A DNA stretch of 6,555 nucleotides from CAYJAD01 sp964371835 (lineage in GTDB: Bacteria; Desulfobacterota; Desulfovibrionia; Desulfovibrionales; Desulfovibrionaceae). The notes under the pieces are model-generated. The model searched no databases. It was given only the letters and a program-made list of their open reading frames with translations, and had not been told where the DNA came from. The stretch covers positions 1 to 6,555 of the forward strand of contig CAYJOP010000103.1 of NCBI GenBank assembly GCA_964371835.1, written 5' to 3'. Shown here one piece after another: positions 1 to 6,231 of this stretch (position 1 is the stretch's first letter; every line of letters begins with the position of its first letter). The position numbers and the translations under genes were made by a program.

Positions 1-36
1 TAAGTAGATTTTTGTAAGTATTTCGGCATATATTCC

Positions 37-64
37 TTGACTCGAACCCATGATGTAATATAAA
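37..64 (+). promoter_or_regulatory. Predicted sigma-70-type promoter upstream of the RsbRD_N gene
   Basis: A -35 box TTGACT (37-42) is followed after 16 bp by TATAAA (59-64), close to the TTGACA/TATAAT consensus. This would start transcription near position 71, about 50 bases before the ATG at 122. It is the best promoter-like sequence in the window and could drive both the first gene and, by read-through, the dsr operon. It is a prediction from consensus only. Confidence 0.55.
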
Positions 65-121
65 TTGTAAATCCCATTGTGCCCTAGTCAGCGCATGATA
101 GATATAAAAATACGGAATAAT

Positions 122-649
122 ATGGACATATTGCAAGTTTTTGAAGCCCAAAAAACAGGCATTGTTAAAGCTTGGGTTGAGGCAGTTTATGCTTCATACC
201 CATTGGATACTGCTGGTTTTTTGCGTACCAAGAAGGATGATTTTTGTAATCCCGTTGGTGAAATGACAACCACTGTGGCTCATTACATTTATGATGCGGC
301 AGCAGGTGAAGACGTTGACGACGAAGCCCTTAACAACGCCTTAACTCGTTTTGTGCGTCTTCGTGCTGTGCAAAAATTTCCGCCTTCACAAGGTCTTGGC
401 GTTCTTTATATTTTAAAGCAACTTTTCAAGGATAAAATTTTGCCCGAATGCAAAAAAAATAATCAGCTTGACGCCTATCTTGAGGCTGAGGCTCGTATTG
501 ATACTTTAACACTCATGGCCCTTGATATTTACACCGCTGCCAGAGAAACACTTGCAGAACAACGCATCAAGGAAATTCGTGACCAGCACTCACAAGTGGT
601 GCGTTTGGCACAAAGACATAAGGTTTCAAACATCCAAGATAAATTATAA
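122..649 (+). CDS. RsbRD_N-domain protein encoded upstream of dsrM
   Basis: A 175-residue cytoplasmic protein with no signal peptide or membrane segment. It looks like a stand-alone RsbRD_N domain (the globin-like N-terminal domain of RsbR/RsbRD-type stress sensors). Recognisable stretches are the start MDILQVFEAQ, a helix with W18, FCNPVG at 41-46, RAVQKFPPSQ at 81-90, and a long charged, probably helical C-terminus (about 138-166). No STAS domain follows, so it is only the sensor-like half of an RsbR protein. From memory, a gene of this kind precedes dsrMKJOP in other Desulfovibrionaceae; that supports a link to the operon but not a mechanism. The ATG at 122 is chosen because the protein begins there as its relatives do. 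In-frame TTG (77) and ATG (95) codons upstream would add 15 or 9 residues without a good ribosome binding site. Even the chosen start has only a weak one (ACGGA). A role in sensing or complex regulation is a guess. Confidence 0.75.
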   Translation: MDILQVFEAQKTGIVKAWVEAVYASYPLDTAGFLRTKKDDFCNPVGEMTTTVAHYIYDAAAGEDVDDEALNNALTRFVRLRAVQKFPPSQGLGVLYILKQLFKDKILPECKKNNQLDAYLEAEARIDTLTLMALDIYTAARETLAEQRIKEIRDQHSQVVRLAQRHKVSNIQDKL

Positions 650-667
650 TTTAGCTTGGGTGAATTT

Positions 668-692
668 GCTTTTAAGCCATGTAGCTTAAAGC
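668..692 (+). repeat. Inverted repeat (imperfect hairpin) after the RsbRD_N gene
   Basis: GCTTTTAAGC (668-677) pairs with GCTTAAAGC (684-692) around loop CATGTA, giving nine pairs and one bulged T. It begins 18 bases after the stop codon. No T-run follows on the + strand (the next bases are ATAGAAATAAAAA), so it is a weak terminator at best. It could be an attenuator or an mRNA-stability hairpin that sets relative expression of the first gene and dsrMKJOP. Confidence 0.45.
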
Positions 693-706
693 ATAGAAAT
701 AAAAAT

Positions 707-722
707 TATTCCTTAGGGAATA
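707..722. repeat. Short palindromic site upstream of dsrM
   Basis: TATTCC (707-712) and GGAATA (717-722) form a six-base inverted repeat around TTAG. It is compatible with a small hairpin or a dyad operator. It lies just upstream of the only, weak, promoter-like sequence in this spacer. A site this short can occur by chance. Confidence 0.25.
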
Positions 723-800
723 TTGTAGTTTGCAGGGCCTTTAACTCAGGTAAGTTATAAGTCCCAAGTTTCATCAACGTATAGCCCAGTGAGGTAAGGG

Positions 801-1862
801 ATGGTTACTTCGTTACTGGTAGTCGTTGCCATCGGTATCATCGCATGGTTTGGAGCAGGCCTTGGCCTTGCCTTCGTACTTGGTGTGGTATTACCGTATG
901 TTGCTGTGATTACCTTCATCGTCGGCGTTATCTGGCGTATGATTTATTGGAGCAAATCGCCTGTGCCGTTCTGTATCCCCACCACAGGTGGTCAACAGAA
1001 ATCGTTGCCTTGGATTAAACATTCACCAATTGACAACCCAAGTAATACTTGGGGTGTTATCAAACGTATGTTTTTGGAAGTATTTCTCTTCCGCTCCTTG
1101 TTCCGCAACACGGCAGCAGATGTCCAAGCTGACATTAAAGGCCAAGGCCCACGCATAGTCTACTACTCTTCCAAGTGGCTATGGGTTTTTGCACTTATTT
1201 TCCACTACTGTTTCTTGATAGTATTTATCAGGCACTTCCGCTTCTTTATAGAGCCTGTGCCAAGCTGTATCACATGGCTTGAAATATTTGACGGTATTAT
1301 GCAAGTTGGTGCACCACGCATGTTTATTTCTGGTGTATTGCTACTTGTGGCAGTGGTATTTTTATTGTGTAGACGTATCTTCAACGAGCGTTTGCGCTAC
1401 CTATCACTTAACAATGATTACTTTCCGCTATACTTAATCATTGGTCTTGTAAGTTCTGGCATCTTGCTTCGCTACTTTGATAAGACCGACATTGCTGGCG
1501 TGAAAGTGCTAACCATGGGCCTTGTAAGCTTTAGCCCAACAATTCCTGATGGCATTGGTGCTATGTTCTATGTGCATATTACATACTTAAGCGTGCTTTT
1601 GATGTACTTCCCGTTCTCAAAGCTCATGCACATGGCTGGTATCTTCTTTAGCCCCACAAGGAATATGGCCAACAATTCCCGTGCTGTACGACATGTGAAC
1701 CCATGGAATCCGCCTAAAAAGTACACTACTTATGCAGAATATGAAGACGATTTCCGCGAAGTAATGGCTGAGGCAGAATTACCACTGGACAAACCTTTTG
1801 TGCCAACTGAAGCTCCAGCAGAAGAAGGTGCAGATGATGCCAAACCAGCAACCGAAAAATAA
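801..1862 (+). CDS. dsrM: DsrM, membrane b-type cytochrome subunit of the DsrMKJOP complex
   Basis: A 353-residue membrane protein of the NarI-like diheme cytochrome b type. With DsrK it forms the module thought to pass electrons from menaquinol to the cytoplasmic DsrC trisulfide. Hydrophobic segments lie at about 4-48 (probably two helices), 126-150, 173-190, 207-225 and 253-271. Four histidines at 135, 145, 259 and 277 have spacings of 10 and 18, the same as the four heme-ligating histidines of E. coli NarI (56/66 and 187/205), so two b hemes are expected. The region after the first helices (SPVPFCIPTTGGQQKSLPWIK, about 53-73) looks typical of DsrM. The C-terminus is hydrophilic and acidic, probably cytoplasmic. 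The ATG at 801 has GAGG at 791-794 at good spacing. The gene is first of the tight dsr block; dsrK follows after 19 bp. Confidence 0.95.
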   Translation: MVTSLLVVVAIGIIAWFGAGLGLAFVLGVVLPYVAVITFIVGVIWRMIYWSKSPVPFCIPTTGGQQKSLPWIKHSPIDNPSNTWGVIKRMFLEVFLFRSLFRNTAADVQADIKGQGPRIVYYSSKWLWVFALIFHYCFLIVFIRHFRFFIEPVPSCITWLEIFDGIMQVGAPRMFISGVLLLVAVVFLLCRRIFNERLRYLSLNNDYFPLYLIIGLVSSGILLRYFDKTDIAGVKVLTMGLVSFSPTIPDGIGAMFYVHITYLSVLLMYFPFSKLMHMAGIFFSPTRNMANNSRAVRHVNPWNPPKKYTTYAEYEDDFREVMAEAELPLDKPFVPTEAPAEEGADDAKPATEK

Positions 1863-1881
1863 GCGGTTTTAAGGAGATATC

Positions 1882-3519
1882 ATGGCCAAGCTGCCTACAC
1901 CAAAAGAACTGATCCTAAGCCGCCCGGCTTTTCCGGATCAGCATTGGATGGATACAAAGCCGGCCTTTGAGCCAGGAAGCTTTTGTTATCCAGCCAAGAA
2001 GGAAACCATGGAAGGTCTGCACATGCCCAATCCGCACGATTGGAATCCTGCAGAAGAAGATTGGAACTTACCAGAAAATTGGAAGCAAATCCTATGTGAT
2101 GCCTTTGAAGAACGCTTGCAAAAACACCGTTCACTAAAAGTATTTTTAGATACTTGCGTGCGCTGCGGTGCTTGTGCTGACAAGTGTCACTTCTTCCTTG
2201 GCACCAACGACCCAAAAAATATGCCAGTACTTCGTGCTGAGCTTTTACGTTCACTCTATCGCCGTGACCATACCTTACTAGGTAAAATCCTTGGCGAAAA
2301 AGTTGGCGCTCGTGATTGGGACTATAGCGTTGTTAAGGAATTGTTCTACTATTCATACCAATGTACAGAATGCCGCCGCTGCTCACTCTATTGCCCATAC
2401 GGCATAGACACTGCAGAAATCACCGCCATTGTGCGTGAACTTATGCATGAAGTGGGCCTTGGTAACCACTGGATTATGGACCCAGTTAGTAACTGTAACC
2501 GTACCGGTAACCACTTAGGCATTCAACCACACGCATTCAAAGAAATTGCAGAATTCTTAGCCGATGACTGTGAAGAAGTAACAGGCATTCGCCCTCACGT
2601 TCCTCTGAACGAAAAGGGCCACGAAATCCTCTTCATCACACCATCTGGCGACGCTTTCGCAGACCCAGGTATTTATACCTTCATGGGTTATTTGCTACTC
2701 TTCCACGAGCTAGGTCTTGACTATACCATGTCTACCTATGCATCTGAGGGCGGTAACTTTGGTTCATTTACTACCTTTGATATGGCAAAGAAAATCAATG
2801 CCAAAATGTATGCTGAGGCAGAGCGCCTTGGTTGTAAATACATCATAGGTGGTGAGTGCGGACATATGTGGCGTGTAATTAACCAATATATGGACACATA
2901 TAACGGCCCAACCCCTGCTCATATGACAGTACCAAAGTCTCCAATTACAGGCACAGTGTTTGAAAATGCTGCATCAACCAAGATGATTCACATTGCAGAA
3001 TTCACCGCTGACCTTATCCGTCACAACAAGCTAAATCTTGACCCAAGTCGTAACGATCACATCATTACCACTTGGCACGATTCCTGTAACCCTGCTCGTG
3101 GCATGGGTATGATGGATGAACCTCGTGAAATTTTGCGTGCTGTTTGTAATAACTTCTATGAAATGCCAGATCGCACCATTCGTGAAGAAACATTCTGTTG
3201 TGGTTCAGGTTCTGGTCTTAACACAGAAGAAATTATGGAATTGCGTATGCGTGCTGGTATGCCTCGTGGTAATGCCCTTCGCTATGTGCAAGAAAAGCAT
3301 GGCGTAAACCACATGGCTTGCGTATGTGCCATTGACCGTGCAACCCTACCGCCTGTGGCCAATTACTGGGCACCTGGTGTTAATGTTAGTGGTTTGCATG
3401 AGCTTGTGGCTAATGCCCTTGTTATGAAGGGTGAAAGCCCACGCATGATGGACCTCCGCCAAGAAGACTTGCCCAATGCCCCAGTTATCGACGATGACGC
3501 AGGCGAGGAGGATGAATAA
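1882..3519 (+). CDS. dsrK: DsrK, HdrD-like iron-sulfur catalytic subunit of DsrMKJOP
   Basis: A 545-residue cytoplasmic protein related to HdrD of heterodisulfide reductase, thought to be the site where the DsrC trisulfide made by sulfite reductase DsrAB is reduced. It has two classical [4Fe-4S] motifs: C92, C95, C98, C102 and C161, C164, C167, C171. A C-terminal CCG-type domain follows, with C326 (GGECGH), C402 (DSCNP), C439-C440-G441 (FCCGSGSG) and C480/C482 (ACVCA). In Hdr-type enzymes such cysteines bind the unusual noncubane [4Fe-4S] catalytic cluster. The last pair is CxC rather than the textbook CxxC. No export signal or membrane helix is seen, so it must dock on DsrM. The tail (about 537-545) is strongly acidic. 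The start is supported by AAGGAG (1871-1876) five bases before the ATG. dsrJ starts 2 bp after the stop. Confidence 0.97.
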   Translation: MAKLPTPKELILSRPAFPDQHWMDTKPAFEPGSFCYPAKKETMEGLHMPNPHDWNPAEEDWNLPENWKQILCDAFEERLQKHRSLKVFLDTCVRCGACADKCHFFLGTNDPKNMPVLRAELLRSLYRRDHTLLGKILGEKVGARDWDYSVVKELFYYSYQCTECRRCSLYCPYGIDTAEITAIVRELMHEVGLGNHWIMDPVSNCNRTGNHLGIQPHAFKEIAEFLADDCEEVTGIRPHVPLNEKGHEILFITPSGDAFADPGIYTFMGYLLLFHELGLDYTMSTYASEGGNFGSFTTFDMAKKINAKMYAEAERLGCKYIIGGECGHMWRVINQYMDTYNGPTPAHMTVPKSPITGTVFENAASTKMIHIAEFTADLIRHNKLNLDPSRNDHIITTWHDSCNPARGMGMMDEPREILRAVCNNFYEMPDRTIREETFCCGSGSGLNTEEIMELRMRAGMPRGNALRYVQEKHGVNHMACVCAIDRATLPPVANYWAPGVNVSGLHELVANALVMKGESPRMMDLRQEDLPNAPVIDDDAGEEDE

Positions 3520-3521
3520 TC

Positions 3522-3920
3522 ATGTATAACGCCAAATATGTTATCTTGGCAATTATAGTCTTTGCGGTACTGTTTACAACACCGTTTTGGCTTGGTGGAA
3601 ATAAAGCTGGTGGCAAATACGAACGCCCTGCAGCTCCAATTCCAGCAGAAATTGCCGCAACTGAAAAGGAATGTGTTGAGCCTGTTGAATACATGCGTGC
3701 AGAACACATGCAACTGCTCAACGATTGGCGCGATGAAGCCTTGCGCAACGAAAATCGCACCTATATATCATCTAGTGGCAAAAAGTGGGAAATTAGCCTG
3801 CAAAATACTTGCATGAAATGCCACACAAACTATGATGATTTTTGTAAAAAATGCCACATTTCCAACAGTGTAGACCCATACTGCTGGACTTGTCATATTA
3901 GCCCAGAAGGGAGCAAGTGA
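3522..3920 (+). CDS. dsrJ: DsrJ, periplasmic triheme cytochrome c of DsrMKJOP
   Basis: A 132-residue protein with an N-terminal hydrophobic segment (about 6-24) that serves as a membrane anchor or uncleaved signal. A periplasmic domain follows with three CxxCH heme c sites at 97-101 (CMKCH), 108-112 (CKKCH) and 121-125 (CWTCH). Three hemes and about 130 residues match the DsrJ family. C51, outside the heme sites in the stretch KECVEP, sits where DsrJ of Allochromatium vinosum has a cysteine proposed as a distal ligand of an unusual His/Cys heme; H62 and several methionines are other possible distal ligands. What DsrJ oxidises or reduces in the periplasm is not settled. GAGGAGG (3505-3511), inside the end of dsrK, provides the ribosome binding site. 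The stop overlaps the dsrO start in TGATG, indicating translational coupling. Confidence 0.95.
   Translation: MYNAKYVILAIIVFAVLFTTPFWLGGNKAGGKYERPAAPIPAEIAATEKECVEPVEYMRAEHMQLLNDWRDEALRNENRTYISSSGKKWEISLQNTCMKCHTNYDDFCKKCHISNSVDPYCWTCHISPEGSK
3907..3913 (+). promoter_or_regulatory. Ribosome binding site deciding the dsrO start
   Basis: AAGGGAG lies six bases before the ATG at 3920. An in-frame GTG at 3917 would only add one residue and sits too close to this site. The ATG at 3920, sharing its A with the dsrJ stop codon TGA, is therefore the preferred start. Confidence 0.6.
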
Positions 3921-4699
3921 TGAAAAACAGCAGAAGAAACTTCCTTAAAGTGGCGGGGCTTTCAGCCTTTGCTTTAGGGAGCGGGGTAAGCGCTACCCTT
4001 GCTGCCACTGATGCCCTTGCCATTGGTAAATATGAGCCCAACACCCAAGGCCTAACAGCCAAACGCTGGGCCATGGTCATCGACACAAGAAAGCTCACAA
4101 CTGAAGCTGACTTTGCGCCAATTATTGACGCTTGTCACAAAGTTCATAACGTTCCAAGCATTCCCACAAATCAAGAGATTAAGTGGCTTTGGACCGATAA
4201 ATATGAGCATGTCTTCACCGATGACATGAACAATATGCTACCCGACAGAATAAAAGAACAAGAGTTCTTCTTACTTTGTAACCACTGCACAAACCCTCCT
4301 TGCGTGCGTGTTTGTCCAACTCAGGCAACTTTCCAAATGCCTGATGGCACAATTGCCATGGACTATCACCGTTGCATCGGTTGTCGTTTCTGTATGGCTG
4401 GTTGTCCTTTTGGAGCGCGTAGCTTTAACTTTGTGGATCCTCGCAAATACCTACCAAGCCCAGCACCAAACCCAGAATATCCCACAAGGATGATTGGCGT
4501 TGTGGAAAAGTGTACATTCTGCGTGGAGCGTCTTGCTAAGGGCCTTATGCCTGCTTGTGTTGAGGCTGCAAACGGTGCCATCTTATTTGGCGACCTTGAA
4601 GACCCCAACTCAACTGTGCGTCAAGCACTAGCTGAAAACTTTAACATCCGCCGCAAACCCAACTTGGGCACGCAGCCGGGTGTTTATTATCTAGTATAG
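3920..4699 (+). CDS. dsrO: DsrO, Tat-exported ferredoxin-like subunit of DsrMKJOP
   Basis: A 259-residue periplasmic iron-sulfur protein that should pass electrons between DsrJ and the membrane subunit DsrP. The N-terminus carries a textbook twin-arginine signal: S4-R5-R6-N-F-L-K10, a hydrophobic stretch to about residue 28, and a likely cut after an Ala-rich site (SATLAA, about 24-29). It therefore probably folds and acquires its clusters before export. Cysteine groups are C120/C123/C128/C132, C152/C155/C158/C162 and C198/C201/C213, with a lone C72 upstream. In four-cluster relatives (DmsB/NrfC type) there are 16 cysteines. Here the first three of group I and the last of group IV (Ala217 in CVEAANGA) are absent. 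These are the ligands of a single cluster, so three [4Fe-4S] clusters are inferred. The gene overlaps dsrJ by one base; dsrP follows after 9 bp. Confidence 0.95.
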   Translation: MKNSRRNFLKVAGLSAFALGSGVSATLAATDALAIGKYEPNTQGLTAKRWAMVIDTRKLTTEADFAPIIDACHKVHNVPSIPTNQEIKWLWTDKYEHVFTDDMNNMLPDRIKEQEFFLLCNHCTNPPCVRVCPTQATFQMPDGTIAMDYHRCIGCRFCMAGCPFGARSFNFVDPRKYLPSPAPNPEYPTRMIGVVEKCTFCVERLAKGLMPACVEAANGAILFGDLEDPNSTVRQALAENFNIRRKPNLGTQPGVYYLV

Positions 4700-4708
4700 G
4701 GGGCAGCC

Positions 4709-5878
4709 ATGATAGAAAAAGTATTGCAAGGCTCCAAAGCCTACTACATATGGCTCCTTTTCTTGCTTGGTGTAATTGGTCTAGGTGTTTGCACCTATAT
4801 TTACCAACTGCAAGAAGGCCTAACCGTCACAGGCATGAGCCGTGACGTCACTTGGGGCTTGTACATTTCACAATTTACTTACTTTGTAGGTGTTGCAGCA
4901 TCAGCAGTTATGCTCGTATTGCCAGCATATTTTCACCACTATAAGAAATTCAAACGCATGATTATCTTTGGTGAATTTATGGCAATTTCTGCTGTAATTA
5001 TGTGCATGCTCTTCATCGTAACCGATATGGGCCAACCACAACGTGTGCTTAATGTTATTCTACATCCAACCCTTAACTCCGTTATGTTCTATGACATGGT
5101 GGTGCTTTCTGGTTATTTGTTCCTTAACATTATCATCGGTTGGGTTACCCTTGAAGCAGAACGTAATGACATTGACCCACCAAAATGGATTAAGTATCTT
5201 ATATACTTATCTGTACTTTGGGCTTTCTCAATTCACACCGTTACTGCATTCTTATATGCCGGTATCCCAGGGCGTCACTATTGGCTTACAGCCATCATGG
5301 CCGCACGCTTCTTGTCCTCAGCTTTCTGCTCAGGCCCTGCCATCTTACTCTTGCTCATGCTGCTACTTAAGCGCTTGACCAACTTTGAGCCTGGTAAGGA
5401 AGCTGTGAAAACCCTTAGCGTTATCATCACCTATGCCATGTGCATCAACGTGTTCTTCTATCTGTTAGAGCTCTTCACAGCCTTCTACAGCGGTATGCCA
5501 GGTCACCAGCACCCATTTGCATACCTCTTTGCTGGGCATCATGGGCATATAGGATGGGTGTCATATTGGATGTGGGCAGGTGTTGTAATGGCATTCTTGT
5601 CCTTGGCGCTACTTATACCACCAAAGAATAGAGAAAATATGACCATTCTACCAATTGCCCTCATTATGTTGGTGCTTGCATCATGGATTGATAAAGGCCT
5701 TGGCTTAATTATCGCAGGTTTCACTCCTAATACCTTTGAAACCGTTACCGAATATACGCCAACTCTGCCTGAAATCACCATCGTTGTTGCCATCTATGGT
5801 GTTGGCTTCTTAGTGCTATCCCTGCTTTGGAAAATTGCCCTTGAGGTGAAAAAAGAAGCTGGAACATTTGAGTATTAA
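4709..5878 (+). CDS. dsrP: DsrP, NrfD-like integral membrane subunit of DsrMKJOP
   Basis: A 389-residue polytopic membrane protein of the NrfD/PsrC family, which has no cofactor of its own but binds quinone. With DsrO and DsrJ it forms the second, periplasm-facing module of the complex. Ten hydrophobic segments can be drawn at about 12-33, 50-72, 85-105, 129-148, 162-183, 198-220, 235-259, 283-303, 312-337 and 355-378, the number expected for NrfD-like subunits. Polar residues within or next to helices, such as D106, D129, H176, E254 and the His-rich loop GHQHPFAYLFAGHHGH (265-280), are candidates for quinone or proton handling; this is inference. The start ATG follows a G-rich site (AGGGGG, 4698-4703) that overlaps the dsrO stop. 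It is the last gene of the operon, with the terminator starting about 20 bp beyond its stop. Confidence 0.95.
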   Translation: MIEKVLQGSKAYYIWLLFLLGVIGLGVCTYIYQLQEGLTVTGMSRDVTWGLYISQFTYFVGVAASAVMLVLPAYFHHYKKFKRMIIFGEFMAISAVIMCMLFIVTDMGQPQRVLNVILHPTLNSVMFYDMVVLSGYLFLNIIIGWVTLEAERNDIDPPKWIKYLIYLSVLWAFSIHTVTAFLYAGIPGRHYWLTAIMAARFLSSAFCSGPAILLLLMLLLKRLTNFEPGKEAVKTLSVIITYAMCINVFFYLLELFTAFYSGMPGHQHPFAYLFAGHHGHIGWVSYWMWAGVVMAFLSLALLIPPKNRENMTILPIALIMLVLASWIDKGLGLIIAGFTPNTFETVTEYTPTLPEITIVVAIYGVGFLVLSLLWKIALEVKKEAGTFEY

Positions 5879-5898
5879 GATTAAATTGTCTTATTAGT

Positions 5899-5938
5899 AT
5901 AACCCCCTACAATTTGCGTTGTGGGGGGTTATTTTTTT
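5899..5938 (+). terminator. Intrinsic terminator of the dsr operon
   Basis: A GC-rich stem is formed by TAACCCCCTACAA (5900-5912) and TTGTGGGGGGTTA (5919-5931) around loop TTTGCG. It has 13 pairs including one G-U, and an A-T pair can be added at 5899/5932. A run of seven T (5932-5938) follows directly. It lies 20 bp after the dsrP stop and should end transcription of the whole cluster. It separates the operon cleanly from the repeats that follow. Confidence 0.95.
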
Positions 5939-5941
5939 AAC

Positions 5942-6223
5942 TAGTCGATGCTGAACAACACGCTTTAGCGTGCTGTTCAGAGAGGCACGTTGCCTTCAAA
6001 TACCCCTTTGGGGACGCCAGAAGTGAATTCTGGCTTATTTTACGGCACGCGAAATTTTTCTTACAGAAAAATTTCGGTAGTCGGCACTAAGAAACAGTAT
6101 TTTGGCAGCATAAAATGCCAGAAAGTTGTATTTTATACGCTTGTTTCTGGCATTTTTATTTGCTCATTTTTAGTTAAAAATGTTTTGTTTTCGTTGTGTT
6201 ATGTGCTTTTTCAGTGCCGACTA
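5942..6223. repeat. 282-bp hairpin-rich repeat unit, copy 1 (possible MITE-like element)
   Basis: This unit is followed by a second copy that reads as identical throughout (6226-6507). It starts TAGTCG and ends CGACTA. The two ends, compared as inverted repeats, match at 13 of the first 17 positions (TAGTCGATGCTGAACAA against TAGTCGGCACTGAAAAA). Inside lie many hairpins: 5951-5963/5968-5980 (13 pairs, one mismatch), 5983-5987/5991-5995, 6003-6006/6010-6013, 6016-6022/6028-6034, 6050-6060/6066-6076 (11 perfect pairs), 6112-6124/6144-6156 (13 perfect pairs) and 6165-6172/6175-6182. No transposase is encoded. A TTG-started frame (5990-6238) runs through the hairpins and past the unit end and is not believable as a gene. 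The terminal repeats and small size fit a non-autonomous mobile element, but a structured intergenic repeat is equally possible. Confidence 0.85.
6078..6223. repeat. Internal sub-element with perfect 11-bp inverted termini (copy 1)
   Basis: TAGTCGGCACT at 6078-6088 is the exact reverse complement of AGTGCCGACTA at 6213-6223. Beyond the 11 perfect bases, 4 of the next 6 positions also match. The right-hand 146 bp of the unit is thus bounded by a better inverted repeat than the full unit. It holds the 13-bp hairpin at 6112-6156 and an AT-rich right part. The same segment recurs at 6362-6507. Confidence 0.7.
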
Positions 6224-6231
6224 ATTAGTCG
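6218..6231. repeat. 14-bp perfect palindrome at the junction of the two repeat units
   Basis: CGACTAATTAGTCG reads the same on both strands. It arises where the right end of copy 1 (CGACTA) meets the left end of copy 2 (TAGTCG) across a 2-bp AT spacer. The outer flanks carry AC immediately before copy 1 (5940-5941) and AC immediately after copy 2 (6508-6509). That could be a 2-bp target duplication or chance. Confidence 0.7.

Larger units (their letters stand above)
650..800 (+). promoter_or_regulatory. Leader/spacer between the RsbRD_N gene and dsrM
   Basis: This 151-bp gap is much longer than any other gap in the cluster and holds no credible ORF. It contains two inverted repeats (668-692 and 707-722). 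A poor promoter candidate follows: TTGCAG at 730-735 and TTATAA at 755-760, with a long 19-bp spacing. A clear Shine-Dalgarno GAGG (791-794) sits before the dsrM ATG. It may be a 5' leader or a second start site for the dsr genes; the sequence does not decide between them. Confidence 0.4.

Noticed and set aside
77..121. Longer N-terminus for the RsbRD_N protein from TTG 77 or ATG 95
   Set aside because: Neither start has a good ribosome binding site, and the added residues are not like the family's N-terminus. TTG 77 would also lie within a few bases of the predicted transcription start.
668..692. Full intrinsic terminator between the RsbRD_N gene and dsrM
   Set aside because: The stem is AT-rich with a bulge and is followed by an A-rich rather than T-rich stretch on the + strand, so efficient termination is not supported.
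1895..2254. Antisense open frames within dsrK (also 3363-3760) and within dsrO/dsrP
   Set aside because: They lie opposite or in another frame of strongly conserved genes, have no ribosome binding sites and encode composition-biased peptides with no recognisable domain.
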